A DNA stretch of 64,000 nucleotides from Gaeumannomyces sp. JS-464 (taxonomy: Eukaryota > Ascomycota > Sordariomycetes > Magnaporthales > Magnaporthaceae), in assembly GCA_002197995.1 (NCBI GenBank), contig NGZR01000002.1:9176001-9240000 (forward strand), in the 5' to 3' direction. This document shows, piece by piece, positions 12,348 to 23,601 of the stretch; position 1 is the first letter of the stretch, and every line of letters starts with the position of its first letter. The notes below the pieces were generated by a model. It was not told the origin of the DNA. It ran no database searches and saw only the letters and a list, made by a program, of their open reading frames with translations. The position numbers and the translations under genes were made by a program.

Positions 12348-14515
12348 GCGAAGCACGACACCACTCCAAGTTCGCTGGTTTGGATGGCCGCTAAAATCTC
12401 GAGCAGCAGCCCTTTGGGATGCGAGCAAGAAGTTTGACTAGGTGACGCCTACCGGCCGCGACTCGACCTGGTGACCCGGCCGTCCATCAAAGGCGCGCCT
12501 CTGTGGAGCCACCTCGCCCTGTGCAGTCGGGCTACCAGCCACTGCATCCAAGTGCTTTTGCTTTCTTCCCGGTTCTACGGCATGAGCGCCGCTACGCATG
12601 TCCTTTCGGCCTTCTCTTGTTTTCTGCTGTTTGTTTTGTTACTTCGGTTTGTGGGTATGTTTTCTGTTTCTTTTCCTCAGTGTCGTTTGCCTCCCAGCTG
12701 GGAGTTATTGGGGCATGAGATGATGGTGTATCGAAAGGGGAGTTGGGACTGAATGGTTTCAGGTCATCCTAAAGATAGCCAGTTTGTTGTTCGGATGAAG
12801 AGCTCATCCAAGTCGGTGATGGTAGGAAAATAAATCCTTTTCAATTCGATGGCAGCCATGTGCTTGGCTCGGTCCTTGTTTGGTTACCGGATGGCGTCCC
12901 CGGTTCTCGGCACACGGTCCTGCCACGAACTACACATGATTTAGGCCTACCTAGGAACAGCTAGCGGCTCAGGCCACCAACGGGATCTTTGGTGGCGGCG
13001 CTAAAACAAACTCCCGACTTGCACCGCAGCTTAGGCAAGGTACCGCATCATATAGGTATGTACACCTGGTAAGTACCCATCTACGTATAGGCTGGCGATG
13101 GACAGGAAGCCATGCATATCCCCACACCTATCGGATCTGACCGAGTGCGGCTGCGCGAGGTTTGTGTTCGGTGATCGAAGTCGGAATTGGGCTTTGATCT
13201 TGGACCAAGGAGCCCTTCCTATGCAATCTGTCGGTCACTGGTCTGTACCTAGCGTGTTAGCGTCTTACGGCAGCATCTTCGAGCGCGACGGCGCCAGATC
13301 CCTTGCGCCCGAGATGTCGTCAAGTGGATGGACCCTTGCGGATTGCGTCGCAGCCCGTTCACGCGGCGCGCACATGCTCCGGGGCTCGCCCTGCGAACAG
13401 CCTGGGGTTGGCATATTGTGGACCCGAGGATTATTCTCCTTTCCCCTCTCCTTTACCGACCTCACGCGGCTTGCCACGGCTTACTTTCACCGCCATCTAA
13501 ATGGATAAATGCTCAACTCGGACACTCAGCTCGCGTGGCTGGTGGCTGGCGTTGCCTTGACAGAAGTTCAAGGACGAGAGCACAGAGGGATAACCGCATG
13601 ATGCCGAATTCCAAACCAGAGATTTGCTCTATCAATCTGACAGGAGTCGGCGCCGGACATTGGACAGACCCCCTGCTGGTGCTCTCCGACCTTCCTCTTT
13701 CTGCGCCCCAATAAAACTGCCATCTTCCTTTTCTGGGCAATCCCCGGGGACCGTCGACAGCTGCCAGGAAGTCCAGACCTCCTTGGCCTGCCAAGTGCCC
13801 AGCAGCAGATCTCTGGGCGGGGCGTCTAAGCCTCGGCCAAGCTGCCAGGTGTCAGGCTTGGATAAGGAGAAGGGCCCCACCTGCAGGCGCGAACAGGCCA
13901 CTCTCGGTCGCCCGTTTGGGACTCGGGGCCAGTTGTTGGTGGTGAAGAGGCCGCTTGGTGGCGCAAAGAAGCTTCCTTCACCCACAGCACAAGAGAGTCA
14001 AGAGATCCGGAGCGCCCCTCTTCTCCGCCTGGGCGGCGGCACAAAGGCCGCCCACTCTACTTGGCGATGGGAATTGACGACGACAGTTGTTGTTTTTGGG
14101 GTTTGGAAGGCCTGTCAATGTACGTAAGTTTTGGCACCTCGTCTACAAATTACAACGTAAGCGGTCATGTGTGGAGTTTCTTGCGCCCTGCAATTGATTG
14201 CGTGCTCTGGAGCGCCCATGGCTTGACTCGACAGACAGCTCGTGCACGCACGTAAACTCCAGCCAGAAAGCACAGACGACTGCGCGACGGTGGCCTCATG
14301 TGTGCCTGTCAACTGGCTGTCGGCCACTCTGCTAGCGCTCACCCACTGACGAAGGCGTGCCGACGGCGCCCTTTTCCAGAAGCACAAAGAGAAACCGCTC
14401 GCCCAACCAACCGACAGACTGATTCCATGCATGGATGGCCCCACCGTCGGTCAGATATGCGGGCAATTTCCAGTGGCAAAGGGTCGCTCGCTCTCAACGG
14501 CTGGCTTCCCTGACG

Positions 14516-14541
<26 letters not shown>
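14516..14541. repeat. (TG)n microsatellite
   Basis: About thirteen consecutive TG units in non-coding sequence. Confidence 0.95.
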
Positions 14542-14546
<5 letters not shown>

Positions 14547-14702
14547 GGTTCCTGCCAGGAAAAAGTGGCGGCGGACGGCGCCTTTATCTCTTGGCAAAGC
14601 GTGGAAATGGGGAAGGAGGAGGGGCTCCATTGATGATGCACCCACACTTCACATTGGCTTTCCCACCGCCAGCCGCCTCGATCCCGTCGCGCTCTAGAGA
14701 AC

Positions 14703-14746
14703 GTGGACGCGAGAGAGGGAGAGAAAGAGAAAGAGAGAGAGAGAGA
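14703..14746. repeat. GA-rich purine tract
   Basis: Imperfect GA/GAAA repeat on the plus strand in non-coding sequence. Confidence 0.85.
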
Positions 14747-15690
14747 GCCCGGAGACATCCTGCCAGCTCCCATAGTGCCACCTGGATGCAACCCACCAGC
14801 GTGTGTTTGTGCAACGAGGCCGAACCAACCTGCATCTGCCCGCATACAGCCGTCTGGACCCATCCAATGTCCAATCTTGCTCGCTGGATGCACCTATCGC
14901 CGGCGGCCGGCACCAGGGATCCCATGTAACCATCCCGGTCTCTCCATTATCAGTCTGGGGAACATCGCTGTCGAGGGAGCCTGGCCCGGGCCCACTCTGC
15001 GCGGCCCTCGCTCGGGTGCCTGCTATCTTTCTGCGAAAGATCCGTTAGGATTCGTCGACTCGACAGTGGATCCCCGCTCACTCCTGCTGTCTCTCCATCA
15101 GCGTGGCTGCACGCGCACATGGACGACCGACGGCCTTCCCTCTCCAACGCCCGCCCCCGCTGCGGCCCTCCCGGCCGGAGCTGGGTCCCCATGCTCGGTG
15201 ACCAGGCTGGGAAATACGACGGTGGGCTTGCTGCTCCTGTGCGACGCCCGTCGATCGTCCTCCACCACAAGCCGCTCTCACCACCACCGCCATAATCACG
15301 ACGCGCCCGGGACCTCGCCGCTGTTGAGTCTTGGCAGAGGATGCCGGCCAAATTGCGGTGGTATTAAAACTCCCGGCCATGCCACCCTGCTCAACGTCCT
15401 AGTCCTTCCTTTTTCCTTCTTCTTTCCTTACCCCTCGCGTCCGCGTCCACGGTCACTCCTGCCGCACGCCCTGTCCCACTCACCGACGCTCCCGTGGCTC
15501 ACTTGTCCGTCAAGGATTGGTGATTGACCCTCGAGGCATTCAAGCACGCGTAATAACGTGCGCCTGTTGGGTCAGAGGGGAACTCTCGGTCGGCGTCTGT
15601 AAAAAGCACCAGAACCGACGGCAAGAAGGAAGAAGACGAAAAAAAAACCCACCAAAAAACCAAAGGCTCAGAATCACAGAGTCTGTCAAG

Positions 15691-17664
15691 ATGCGGAATC
15701 CCTTCAGCAAAGATGACGAGAAGCGCTCCGAATCGCCGATCGAGGCGGCCGCCGTCAGCAGTGACGGCGAGGTCGGCGAGGCCACGGATGACCTGCACCG
15801 TGGAATGAAGCCGCGCCAGCTGAGTTCGTCACCACTTGTTCCTCCCGGGTGCTGCGCGCCTGCTAGAAGTCGCGTTACACTTGGCTAACATTATCTCATC
15901 TGCTTCTATTAGATATGGCAAGTCTACCCGATACGCCACGACCCGTTCCCCGCGCGATGGCCTTGAACTGCCATTGTGTGGCTGATGGGGACGAAAACCG
16001 AGAGTGTGATGTGGGATCGCTGTTTGCTAACTGCTACCGACTCTTCTGCAGATGGCTATTGCTGGCGCCATCGGTACTGGTCTGATTCTCGGCTCCGCGT
16101 CGGCGCTCAAGAACGGCGGCCCCGGCTCGCTGCTCATCGCCTACGTCCTTATGGGATGGGTCGTCTACGTTGTCATGGTCGCCCTTGGCGAGATGGGCAC
16201 CTGGATCCCCCACAAAAAGAGTTTCTCCGGCTACGCTACCCGCTTCGTTGATCCTGCTATGGGGTTTGTGCTCCCCTGGGCTGTGGCTCTCACTATCTCC
16301 TTTGGGGTTTCTGTCCGCTGACGAGATCGCTTCTAAACAGCTACGCCACCGGCTGGAACTACTTCATGAAATACGCCGTCGTGCTGCCGAACAACCTGAC
16401 TGCAACGGGCTTGCTCCTGAGATATTGGGCGCCCGATATCAATGTCGGAGTCTGGATCACCGTCTTTGGAATTGCCATCATCCTGCTCAATGTGAGTTTT
16501 ACACACCAAGTTTCAACGTGTTCGAGGGCGGGGTATCTGCAATCAACATGTGCTGACGATAATTACTAGCTCATCCATGTCTCCTTCTTTGGCGAGGCCG
16601 AGTTCTGGATGTCTCTGGTCAAGGCTCTGGTCATTTTCATGCTGATCCTGCTCTGCTTCATCATCGCGCTCGGCGGCGGTCCCAACGGCTTCCGATCCGG
16701 CTTCTACTACTGGGAGAACCCCGGCGCGTTCGCTCAGTACAATGGCATTCCGGGCGGCCTCGGCCGCTTCCTCGGTCTCTGGGCCTCTATGGTCCAGGCC
16801 ACCTTCGCCTACCTCGGTACCGAGCTGGTCGGTGTGGCCTTCGGCGAGACCCCGAACCCGCGAAAGAACGTTCCCCGGGCCGTGCGCCAGACCCTCGGCC
16901 GTATCATCTTCTTCTACCTCGGTGGTGTCCTCGTGCTCGGCATGGCCGTCCCCTCGACCCACGAGAAGCTGCTCAGCGCGGCGGCCTCCAAGACGCCCAA
17001 GGGCGACGCCTCCCCCTTCGTCGTCGCGGCTGTCATCTCGGGCATTGACAAGCTCGACCAGGCCGTCAACGGCCTGCTGCTCGTTTTCACCATCTCGGCC
17101 GCCAACTCGGACATCTACCTGGCCGCTCGCTCGCTCTGGGCCCTGGCCAAGGACGGCCAGGCCTTTGCCATCTTCGGCCGCACCAACAAGCGCGGCGTGC
17201 CCATCCCCGCCGTGGCACTGTCGTCGCTCTTCATCGTGCTCGGCTACCTCAACGTGACGACGAGCGCCGCCGTCGTCTTCGGCTACTTCGTGTCCATGGT
17301 GACCGTGTTTGGCGCCCTCAACTGGGTCGCCGTGCTGGTGTCGTACATCTGCATGGTGCGCGGCATGAAGGCACAGGGCATCCCGCGCTCGGTCCTGCCT
17401 TACACCAACCCGCTCCTGCCCTGGGGCGCCTACATCGCGCTGTTCATCACGATCCTCATCATCGTCTTCAACGGCTTTTCGGCCTTCATGCCCAAGTTCC
17501 AGGTCGACAAGTTCATCACCAGCTACATCGGCATCCCCATCTACCTGCTGAACATCGCCTTCTGGAAGATCAAGAACAAGACTAAGATGGTCAAGCCCGA
17601 GGAGATGGACCTGGTCACGAACCGGAGGACGGCTAAGTTTTCTGGGTCTCTGTGGGAAGCATAA
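15691..17664 (+). CDS. Amino-acid permease, AAP/YAT family (Dip5-like), with a 5-nt microexon
   Basis: Plasma-membrane proton symporter of the APC superfamily, 531 residues. Exons are 15691-15823, 15913-15917, 16052-16263, 16341-16491 and 16570-17664. Exon 2 is only five bases (ATATG). Joining it gives RQLNM followed by MAIAGAIGTGLILG, the conserved first transmembrane helix of the family; the exon is followed by a GC donor (GCAAGT). Other family signatures are GEMGTWIPHKKSFSGYATRF, GWNYFMKYAVVLPNNLT, FAYLGTELVGVAFGETPNPR and ARSLWALAKDGQAF. About twelve hydrophobic segments follow an acidic cytosolic N-terminus of about 45 residues. The YWENPGAFAQY and LGRFLGLWASMVQATF segments are closer to dicarboxylic amino-acid permeases than to Gap1, but substrate assignment is inference. 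No frame breaks were seen. Confidence 0.93.
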
Positions 17665-18022
17665 ATATTGTGTACTTACTCATGGCGATCGTGTACCATC
17701 TCGCGCACATAGACACACTGCCTCCTGGGCGTATCTATTCTCTAGATTCCCTGTATCATGGTTTTTTTTTCTAGCCCACTGACGATTCTGCGAAATAGCG
17801 TCGTGTCTTATGATGAGGATGGCAGAATTGGGAGGGGAGAGGGAGCGTCTTGTTTTATAGCAAGCTACCTATGATGGCATTTGACGATTCCCCATGACAT
17901 CCACTACGATTTCAACCCGCAGAGCCACTTTTCCAGCTTCCCATTCGTCCAATCTCCGCGCACCGTCCTGCTGTCTCTTGTCCCTTCCCTTTCCTTCTAC
18001 TGCTCTTGCCAGGCGCCACATC
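17665..18022. other. Convergent intergenic region
   Basis: Lies between the 3' ends of the permease (plus) and the secreted protein (minus), so it should hold both 3' UTRs. A T8 run occurs at 17762-17770. Nothing else is recognisable. Confidence 0.5.
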
Positions 18023-18826
18023 TCACACACAGATGCCGCTGCAGTCCCTGCCACCGTTGGTGGCCCAGCAGTCGTCGCGCGGGTCGTCGACGCACGTCTT
18101 GCCGGCGGGGCAGCGGCGGCCCGCGAGGCCGGCGCACGGCGTCGTGGGCGGCACGCAGATGCCGGGGGCGTCGCAGGCCATGCCGCAGCCGCCGGCCCTG
18201 TACGGGTCGTCGACGCACACGTAGCCCGCGGGGCAGTCCTTTGGCGTGATGCGCTTCCCGCCGCAGTCCTCGTACCTGTGCGGCGGCGTTGGGGTTGGGG
18301 TCGGTCGCGGCGTGCGGGTGGTGCGGGTGCGCGAGGTTGGCTTCTTGGTGGTCATGGATGATTTTCTCGTGGTGGTGGTTGGCTTCCTTGTGGTGATCGG
18401 GGTGGGTTTCTTGGTGGGCGATGGCTTGGTGGTTGTGGATGGTTTTCTCGTGATGGTGGGCATGGGCTTCCTCGTGGTGACGGATGTGGGCTTCCTGGTG
18501 GACGACGGCTTCTTGACCGTGCTGGTCGTGCGGCTGTGGCGGTTGATGGGGCGGAGGGTGGCCCTGCCAGTGGTGGCGGTGCCCGGCGGCGGCGCCGTCT
18601 TGACGGGGCGGCACACGCCGAGGCAGTTCTCGTGGCGGGTTGCCGGGCAGGCCGGGTCCAAGGCGGAGCATGTGCTCCCCGGCTCGCAGGGCGCGATCTT
18701 AAAGCCGCACGGCCTGCTCAGATCGTAGCCGTCACCCGCCCCGTCCTTTTGGGCGAGCACGCTGGACCCCGGGAGCACCAGGCACAGGGCCGCAGTCGCG
18801 ACGATGCGGAAGATGGACGAGTGCAT
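18023..18826 (-). CDS. Secreted Cys-rich protein with a Thr/Lys/Pro repeat stalk
   Basis: Single exon, 267 residues. The signal peptide covers residues 1-25 (MHSSIFRIVATAALCLVLPG, then SSVLAQ). A first cysteine-rich block (about residues 38-75: PCGFKIAPCEPGSTC, CPATRHENCLGVCRP) precedes a stalk of about 100 residues made of RKPT/TKKPT-type units rich in Thr, Lys and Pro, which looks O-glycosylated. Two C-terminal cysteine modules share the plan CPAG-(Y/K)-(V/T)-CVDDP ... C ... (P/S)GIC. They sit at residues about 200-227 and 228-267 and look like an internal duplication. Secretion follows from the signal peptide. The function is not recognised; a cell-wall or extracellular adhesive role is inference only. 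Confidence 0.8.
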   Translation of the reverse strand: MHSSIFRIVATAALCLVLPGSSVLAQKDGAGDGYDLSRPCGFKIAPCEPGSTCSALDPACPATRHENCLGVCRPVKTAPPPGTATTGRATLRPINRHSRTTSTVKKPSSTRKPTSVTTRKPMPTITRKPSTTTKPSPTKKPTPITTRKPTTTTRKSSMTTKKPTSRTRTTRTPRPTPTPTPPHRYEDCGGKRITPKDCPAGYVCVDDPYRAGGCGMACDAPGICVPPTTPCAGLAGRRCPAGKTCVDDPRDDCWATNGGRDCSGICV

Positions 18827-20300
18827 TGTATTGTGGTGTTGGGGTTGGTCGACTCTGCTTTGGTATGTGGCCAGCGAAATGAAGAGGGCTTTTAGACAAG
18901 ACCACGCCCCTTTTTATATACAAATTCGGACACGACTGGCAGGGCTATAGGTCTCGGGTGGCAGCTCCCATCTTTGCCCATTCTAGCATGGCAGAGCGCC
19001 GAGGTGAGACAGGGCAGACGAAGGAGCAGCATGCGTGTGCAGAAAGGATCAAATTGTCTCCTTTCCCGGCTCTCGCACCCCGAGCGTCGCCGGCGGCTGT
19101 ACCCGAAACGGGAACAAGAAAAATAATCCGCTGGCGGATCAATTTGCCCTGATATTGTGGCGTTGCCGATGCTGCCTTCCCCGCCGCCGTGATCCGACGG
19201 GCGGCCTTTTGAATTCTTCCGGGAGCACGTAACGCGACGCAGGTGAACCGAGGCCGCCGTCGGGATGGCTGCACAGAAACCTAGAAATATCTTTTTTTAT
19301 ATCACCATGCTCAATAACTGCTCCTGTCGGGGTATTTGGCTGCGGTACGGCTAAATGGGTAAGGCGTGATGAGCTGAGCTGGAGCAATATCGCCTCGGCC
19401 AGATCGGGAATGCGGACGGAGAAGGGTAAAAGGCCTGCCGAGTTAGACGTTGATGGAACCAGGTTTGCTCGTGTCCGGGCCAGAGCTGCAAGAAGAGGGT
19501 GTGACGTGGCTTAGAGATGGGAAATCGCATTTTCCTCTTCCTCTTTCAACGAGGCCCTGGGGGTGTGAAGATTTGTCGGTGTGATATGGCTCGGTGCTGA
19601 CGTGTTTAAGGCACGTCGGGAGGTGGTTCATCGGGCCAGGTTGGCTGTCTCCGGCCGGCTATGCGCTGCCGAGCCTTTCGAAGCCAAGCGTCGGTGCTGC
19701 GAGCTCTGGCAGATGTCGCGAATAGGGGTACAGCTGTGTAGCCCGTTGCGCAGGCTCTACAAAGAGTGTCTGTACCTATCTCTCCAGATCATGACGGTCG
19801 GGGCAGGACACGCCTCTGGCGACGGATTGTTCGGCGTGGGTAAGGGATAGCCGCGGGTTGTTTGGGACCGAGCGCAGAGGGTGTCGTCCACATAAGGGGC
19901 CAGTATCGACCAGCTGAATGTCAGGGGCTGCCAACTAGCAACCCCTCCCGTGCGAATCTCGAGCGCAGGGTCTTCAGTTTTGGTATCTGAACGGCAACAT
20001 TCGTCATCACTCAGAGGGAACACACCTGGGCATACATAAATACCGGCTGGATGGTGTTTGAAGCAGTTCTAGATCACACGCTGTATTTGCTCTACATGTG
20101 CAGGCAAGACAGCGATATGGTGCCAGGAGCCTGCTTCACCATGAGCTGACTGGAGGCATACCAAGGTAGCCAAACAACGTTCTGCTTCTCCTGACAAGCA
20201 ATGCTAGTCAACCCGAGCTCCATTCTCGTAGAACTGTGCCTCTGACTGTACCAAAACATGCCATGTCGGCCATCGAGGTTTGCATGAACCTCTTCTGCGC
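18827..20300. other. Intergenic region
   Basis: No supported coding or RNA gene. The part next to 18827 is the probable promoter of the secreted Cys-rich gene. Short ORFs on both strands lack domains. Confidence 0.5.
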
Positions 20301-20642
20301 TCAAGAGCTTTCGGCGACGACAACGACAGGCTCGCGCTTGATGACGGCCTAGAGGAACAAAGAACAAGTAACAAGCCAGCTTCATAGCCCACCATCTACG
20401 AGAGCCGGCGCCACTCTTGTTCTCGCTGGGCCGAGGAAAGGGCTGCAGAGGAAGTTGATTAATAATAAGCAAGGCAAACGTACCCCGTTGGCGTCCAGGG
20501 CATCGGCCCCACGGATCCAGCGCTTCCAGCCGCGGCACCTGGGGAGGGTGGCGCAGCGCGGCTCGCTGCATGGGCAGGGGGTGCCGCTGGCGGCGACGTC
20601 GAGGGCCAGGGCGAAGACGGTGACGACCGAGGTGAGCTGCAT
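20301..20642 (-). CDS. Putative small secreted cysteine-containing protein
   Basis: Exon 1 (20484-20642) encodes a signal peptide MQLTSVVTVFALALDVAAS followed by CPCSEPRCATLPRCRGWKRW, four clustered cysteines and then a tryptophan-containing basic stretch. A GTACGT donor follows at codon 53. The preferred acceptor (GTTCCTCTAG, intron 20349-20483) adds AVIKREPVVVVAESS and a stop at 20301, for 68 residues. An earlier acceptor (CTCTGCAG) would give a longer, less protein-like tail ending at 20092. Size, signal peptide and cysteines are effector-like features, but there is no homology I can name. Only the first exon is reasonably secure. Confidence 0.42.
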
Positions 20643-21762
20643 GTTTGCGAGAGGGCGAGCTTTTTCGAGGGGGAGGTTTGCCGAGTTGAGGCGAGATGAG
20701 GTGGGTGGTGGTTTGTCGTAATATCAGAGAGGGAACAGCGGGGTCTTGTTATCCTTTTGTACTCAGGTAGTAGACTAGAAGGTGAATCTTTGCAGGCCCT
20801 TGGCTACCTTCTCTACCCAGAGAGTCGCAGGATGCGTATCGAAGCCGCTAAACCGGCCGCGCGTACAAGCCTCGAAGGGCATAGACAAACCAGCCAGAGA
20901 CTGGACATCGCATGGCTTTGTCACCCTCCCAGTTCCTACCAGCCCAAGACCACCAAGGAAGCAAAAGAGAAGGGCGGAGGCATGATATCGATGTCTTGTG
21001 TCTGGGCGATATGCAGCGTCCTCATCCTTCGAGCGTCACCTAGTCCCCATATTCTCGGAGACGGACCTCGTGACGCCCGCACCTCCGAGATGGCCAAGAT
21101 AAGGTCGGCATACTTGCACTGCCAGGCTTCGGCGGGGCCCGCAGGGAGGAGCAGTCGGATCTCGGCCTCGGCCCAGAGTCCTATATCGTCGAAGAAAGAG
21201 TCCCCATTGGGCTAGAGAGGGTATGCAGCCTAGGACTCGCCTAACGATACGGGTACTGGCGGGAATGCACCCTAGACATCTCATTGGTACGCCTACTTGG
21301 GGCTCTGTTACACGAGTCTGGCATCAGATCGCCGACGGCTAGGCCCGGTGAGGAGGAAGCAGCATTGAATCTTGGTATTGCCATCCACCTTGCGTTACAC
21401 GGCAAGGCACAGGCCGCGCGGGCAAGGTGGCGGGTTGGAAGGATCGCACCAAGATCTTGGTCGGTGGAACGAAACCGTTTGGCCTGCTTTATTCGGAGAG
21501 CAGCGGAGCGGTGTTGTTGCGGGACGGGCGGCCCTGCAAAACGAGGAGGCTAGGCTCGGCGCCGCGGGAAGCCTTGGCTGTCAGAACCTCATCGAAGACC
21601 TCAAGTGAGCGAGGGGTAAAAAAACAACATTTCGGGATTGGAAGCCGGCAAGTGTGGGCGCTTCAAGGGGAAGAAAGAACAAAAAAAAAAGGAAAAGGGT
21701 GCGAACTTGCTTCCTGGATCTCTCCAGGACACTCGTTCATAGCACCACGCGCACCACAAGCC
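20643..21762. other. Divergent intergenic region
   Basis: Separates the minus-strand small secreted gene from the plus-strand wax-synthase-like gene and should hold both promoters. No gene is supported. Confidence 0.45.
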
Positions 21763-22604
21763 ATGGCGACCGTCCCGATGGCCTCGCTCGCGCGGCACCC
21801 CTTCTTCCTCCTGGCGACCATCTACATCCACTGGGCCGTCCTGATGGTCGCCGTGTCGCCCCGGCGGCCCCGGCTCAGGCGCGCCCTCTCAGCGTGCCTG
21901 TTCCTGCACGGCGCCGCGGCCTACAGGCTCGTGGACGCGTCGCTGCCAGAGCTGGGCTTCCTGAGCTACTGCGTCTGCACCGGCTTCGAGGCCGTGCTGT
22001 ACGCGAACCGCTACCGTGCGTCACCGACCGCAGCCCACCGCGGCCCGCGGTTGCCGGGAAGGACGGCGCGTGGGACGGGCGTGCTGGGCCGCGCGCGAGG
22101 TCCTGTTCGCGCCCCGCGCCGAGATGTCCGACGCCAGCCTGCCGCCCTCCGCGCCGGCGACCGGGCCTACGTGCCGTCGCGCCGCGCCTTCCTGGCCGGG
22201 CACGCCGCGACGTTGCTGCTGGCGGCGCTGGCCAGGCGCGCGTTCGACCTCGTCGACGGCGCGTACTGGTACCTCACCGTCGAGGACGACTACGCCGGCC
22301 CGCGAGGGCATCCTGTGGCGCGTGCTGCTCCCGCCGCCGCCGCCGCCGCCGCCGCCGCCTCACGCGCCGGCGGTGGCGTGGCGCGAGGCCGGCGTCCGCG
22401 CCTGGCTGGCCGTGCAGTTCAACTTCCCGACCTACGCCGACTGGCAGGCCATCTACTCGCTCTGCGCCCTCGGCGCCATCGGCATCCTGGGCCACGACCA
22501 CGCGCGGTGGCGGCCGCTGTTTGGCGACGTGCGCGAGGCGTACACGCTGCGGCGGTATTGGGGGTTAGGTATAGAACCGCATTTACCTGATGTCCCCAAC
22601 TCCC

Positions 22605-22637
<33 letters not shown>

Positions 22638-23158
22638 CGTTTCCCCTCCAGGGCTGACAGGCCGTCGTCCGGCACCTTGACCAACAGGGTGTTTTGGCAA
22701 CAGTTCCACCGCACTGCCTTCGTCACGCACGCGAGGCTGCTGGCTGTCAACGTCTTCCGGATCCGGAATCGGACCCTGCAGCGCGCCGCCATCAACGTCC
22801 TGGTCTTTGCTCTCTCAGCCCTGATGCGTGTTTTATGCCTCAAAGCCCAAGGACCTAGGTGCGACACATGGCCGGTCGCGCGTTGGTGGCTGCCAAGTCA
22901 GTTAACTTTCTTTGTCCTTCCTTCTTCGCCTCGCCTCCTGTCCTTTTCCCCTCGACTGGCCGGTACGATGACACGAGGCGGATACCGCCCATAGTTGGAG
23001 GCGCAATTATTGTCGAGGACGTGTGCTGTCTGATTCTGCGGCGGCTGGTCCGTCCCGCGCGATGGACTTATTTCGCCGGCTACATCTGGGTCTTCTTTTT
23101 CTTCTGGTGGTCAAGGCCAAAAATCGACTTTCCCACCGTCGACTGTGAAGCGCTATGA
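21763..23158 (+). CDS. Wax-synthase-domain membrane acyltransferase, frame interrupted
   Basis: Multi-pass membrane protein resembling the fungal wax synthase/TRI7-like acyltransferase family. It begins MATVPMASLARHPFFLLATI with several hydrophobic helices. Clear parts are FNFPTYADWQAIYSLCALGA, REAYTLRRYWG joined over intron 22564-22651 to NRVFWQQFHRTAFVTH (the RxYWxxFWHQxxR core), and, after intron 22897-22994, GGAIIVEDVCCLILRRLV and YIWVFFFFWWSRPKIDFP at the C-terminus. The first intron starts about 22016 (GTGCGT) and its acceptor is uncertain. Frame changes near 22160 and 22300 interrupt otherwise plausible protein (YVPSRRAFLAGHAATLLLAA, then REGILWRVLLPPPP). A run of ten prolines lies at 22331-22360. 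The catalytic histidine usual for the family after the second cluster was not found with certainty. The donor acyl group and acceptor are unknown. Confidence 0.6.
22608..22637. repeat. poly-T tract within an intron
   Basis: About thirty consecutive T between the donor and the TTTCCCCTCCAG acceptor of the intron at 22564-22651. It acts in effect as a very long polypyrimidine tract. Confidence 0.9.
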
Positions 23159-23601
23159 CTGGGCATGAGGCAAGTGTTGTTGACGGTGGAAATTGCTGAG
23201 GCGCCGAGATATCAATTATGGACGAAAGTCCCACGGCAGAAAATAGCCTAACACAGGCGAAAGCCAGTAAGTCCCGCAACAAGCGCACCAGTTCGACTAT
23301 CGTGTATATACTACCTAAAAACACGCTTACGGAGGCCGTTGTAATAAAGGGCGCTTCGCAGGCTGTAATGGCAGCGACAAGGAGATAAAGAGCAAACGAG
23401 GACATATTTGTGGTATACGTAATGAGAAGAAAAAAGAACCAAAAAAAAGGCAGAAACGATAAAAGCAATGTGAAAGCACACTGTTTCCTGGAGGCGCCAC
23501 AAACAAGAAATAACGCAAAACAACCGAGATGTTCAAACCTAGAAGCAGAACATCGGAACCCCAATCCAAAAAAATGAACATATATGCTAGGAGATTCGAC
23601 T

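Larger units (their letters stand above)
12348..15690. other. Intergenic region upstream of the permease
   Basis: No supported gene. It holds a (TG)n run at 14516-14541, a GA-rich purine run at 14711-14746, and CCTAGG/TAGGTA motifs near 12945 and 13030-13090. A pyrimidine-rich block at 15400-15440 is a plausible core promoter for the gene starting at 15691. ORFs on both strands overlap and lack domains. Confidence 0.5.

Noticed and set aside
16264..16321. Extension of permease exon 3 through LPWAVALTISFG
   Set aside because: Leads to a stop and the wrong phase; the donor GTTTGT at 16264 gives FVDPAMG-YATGWNYF, matching the family.
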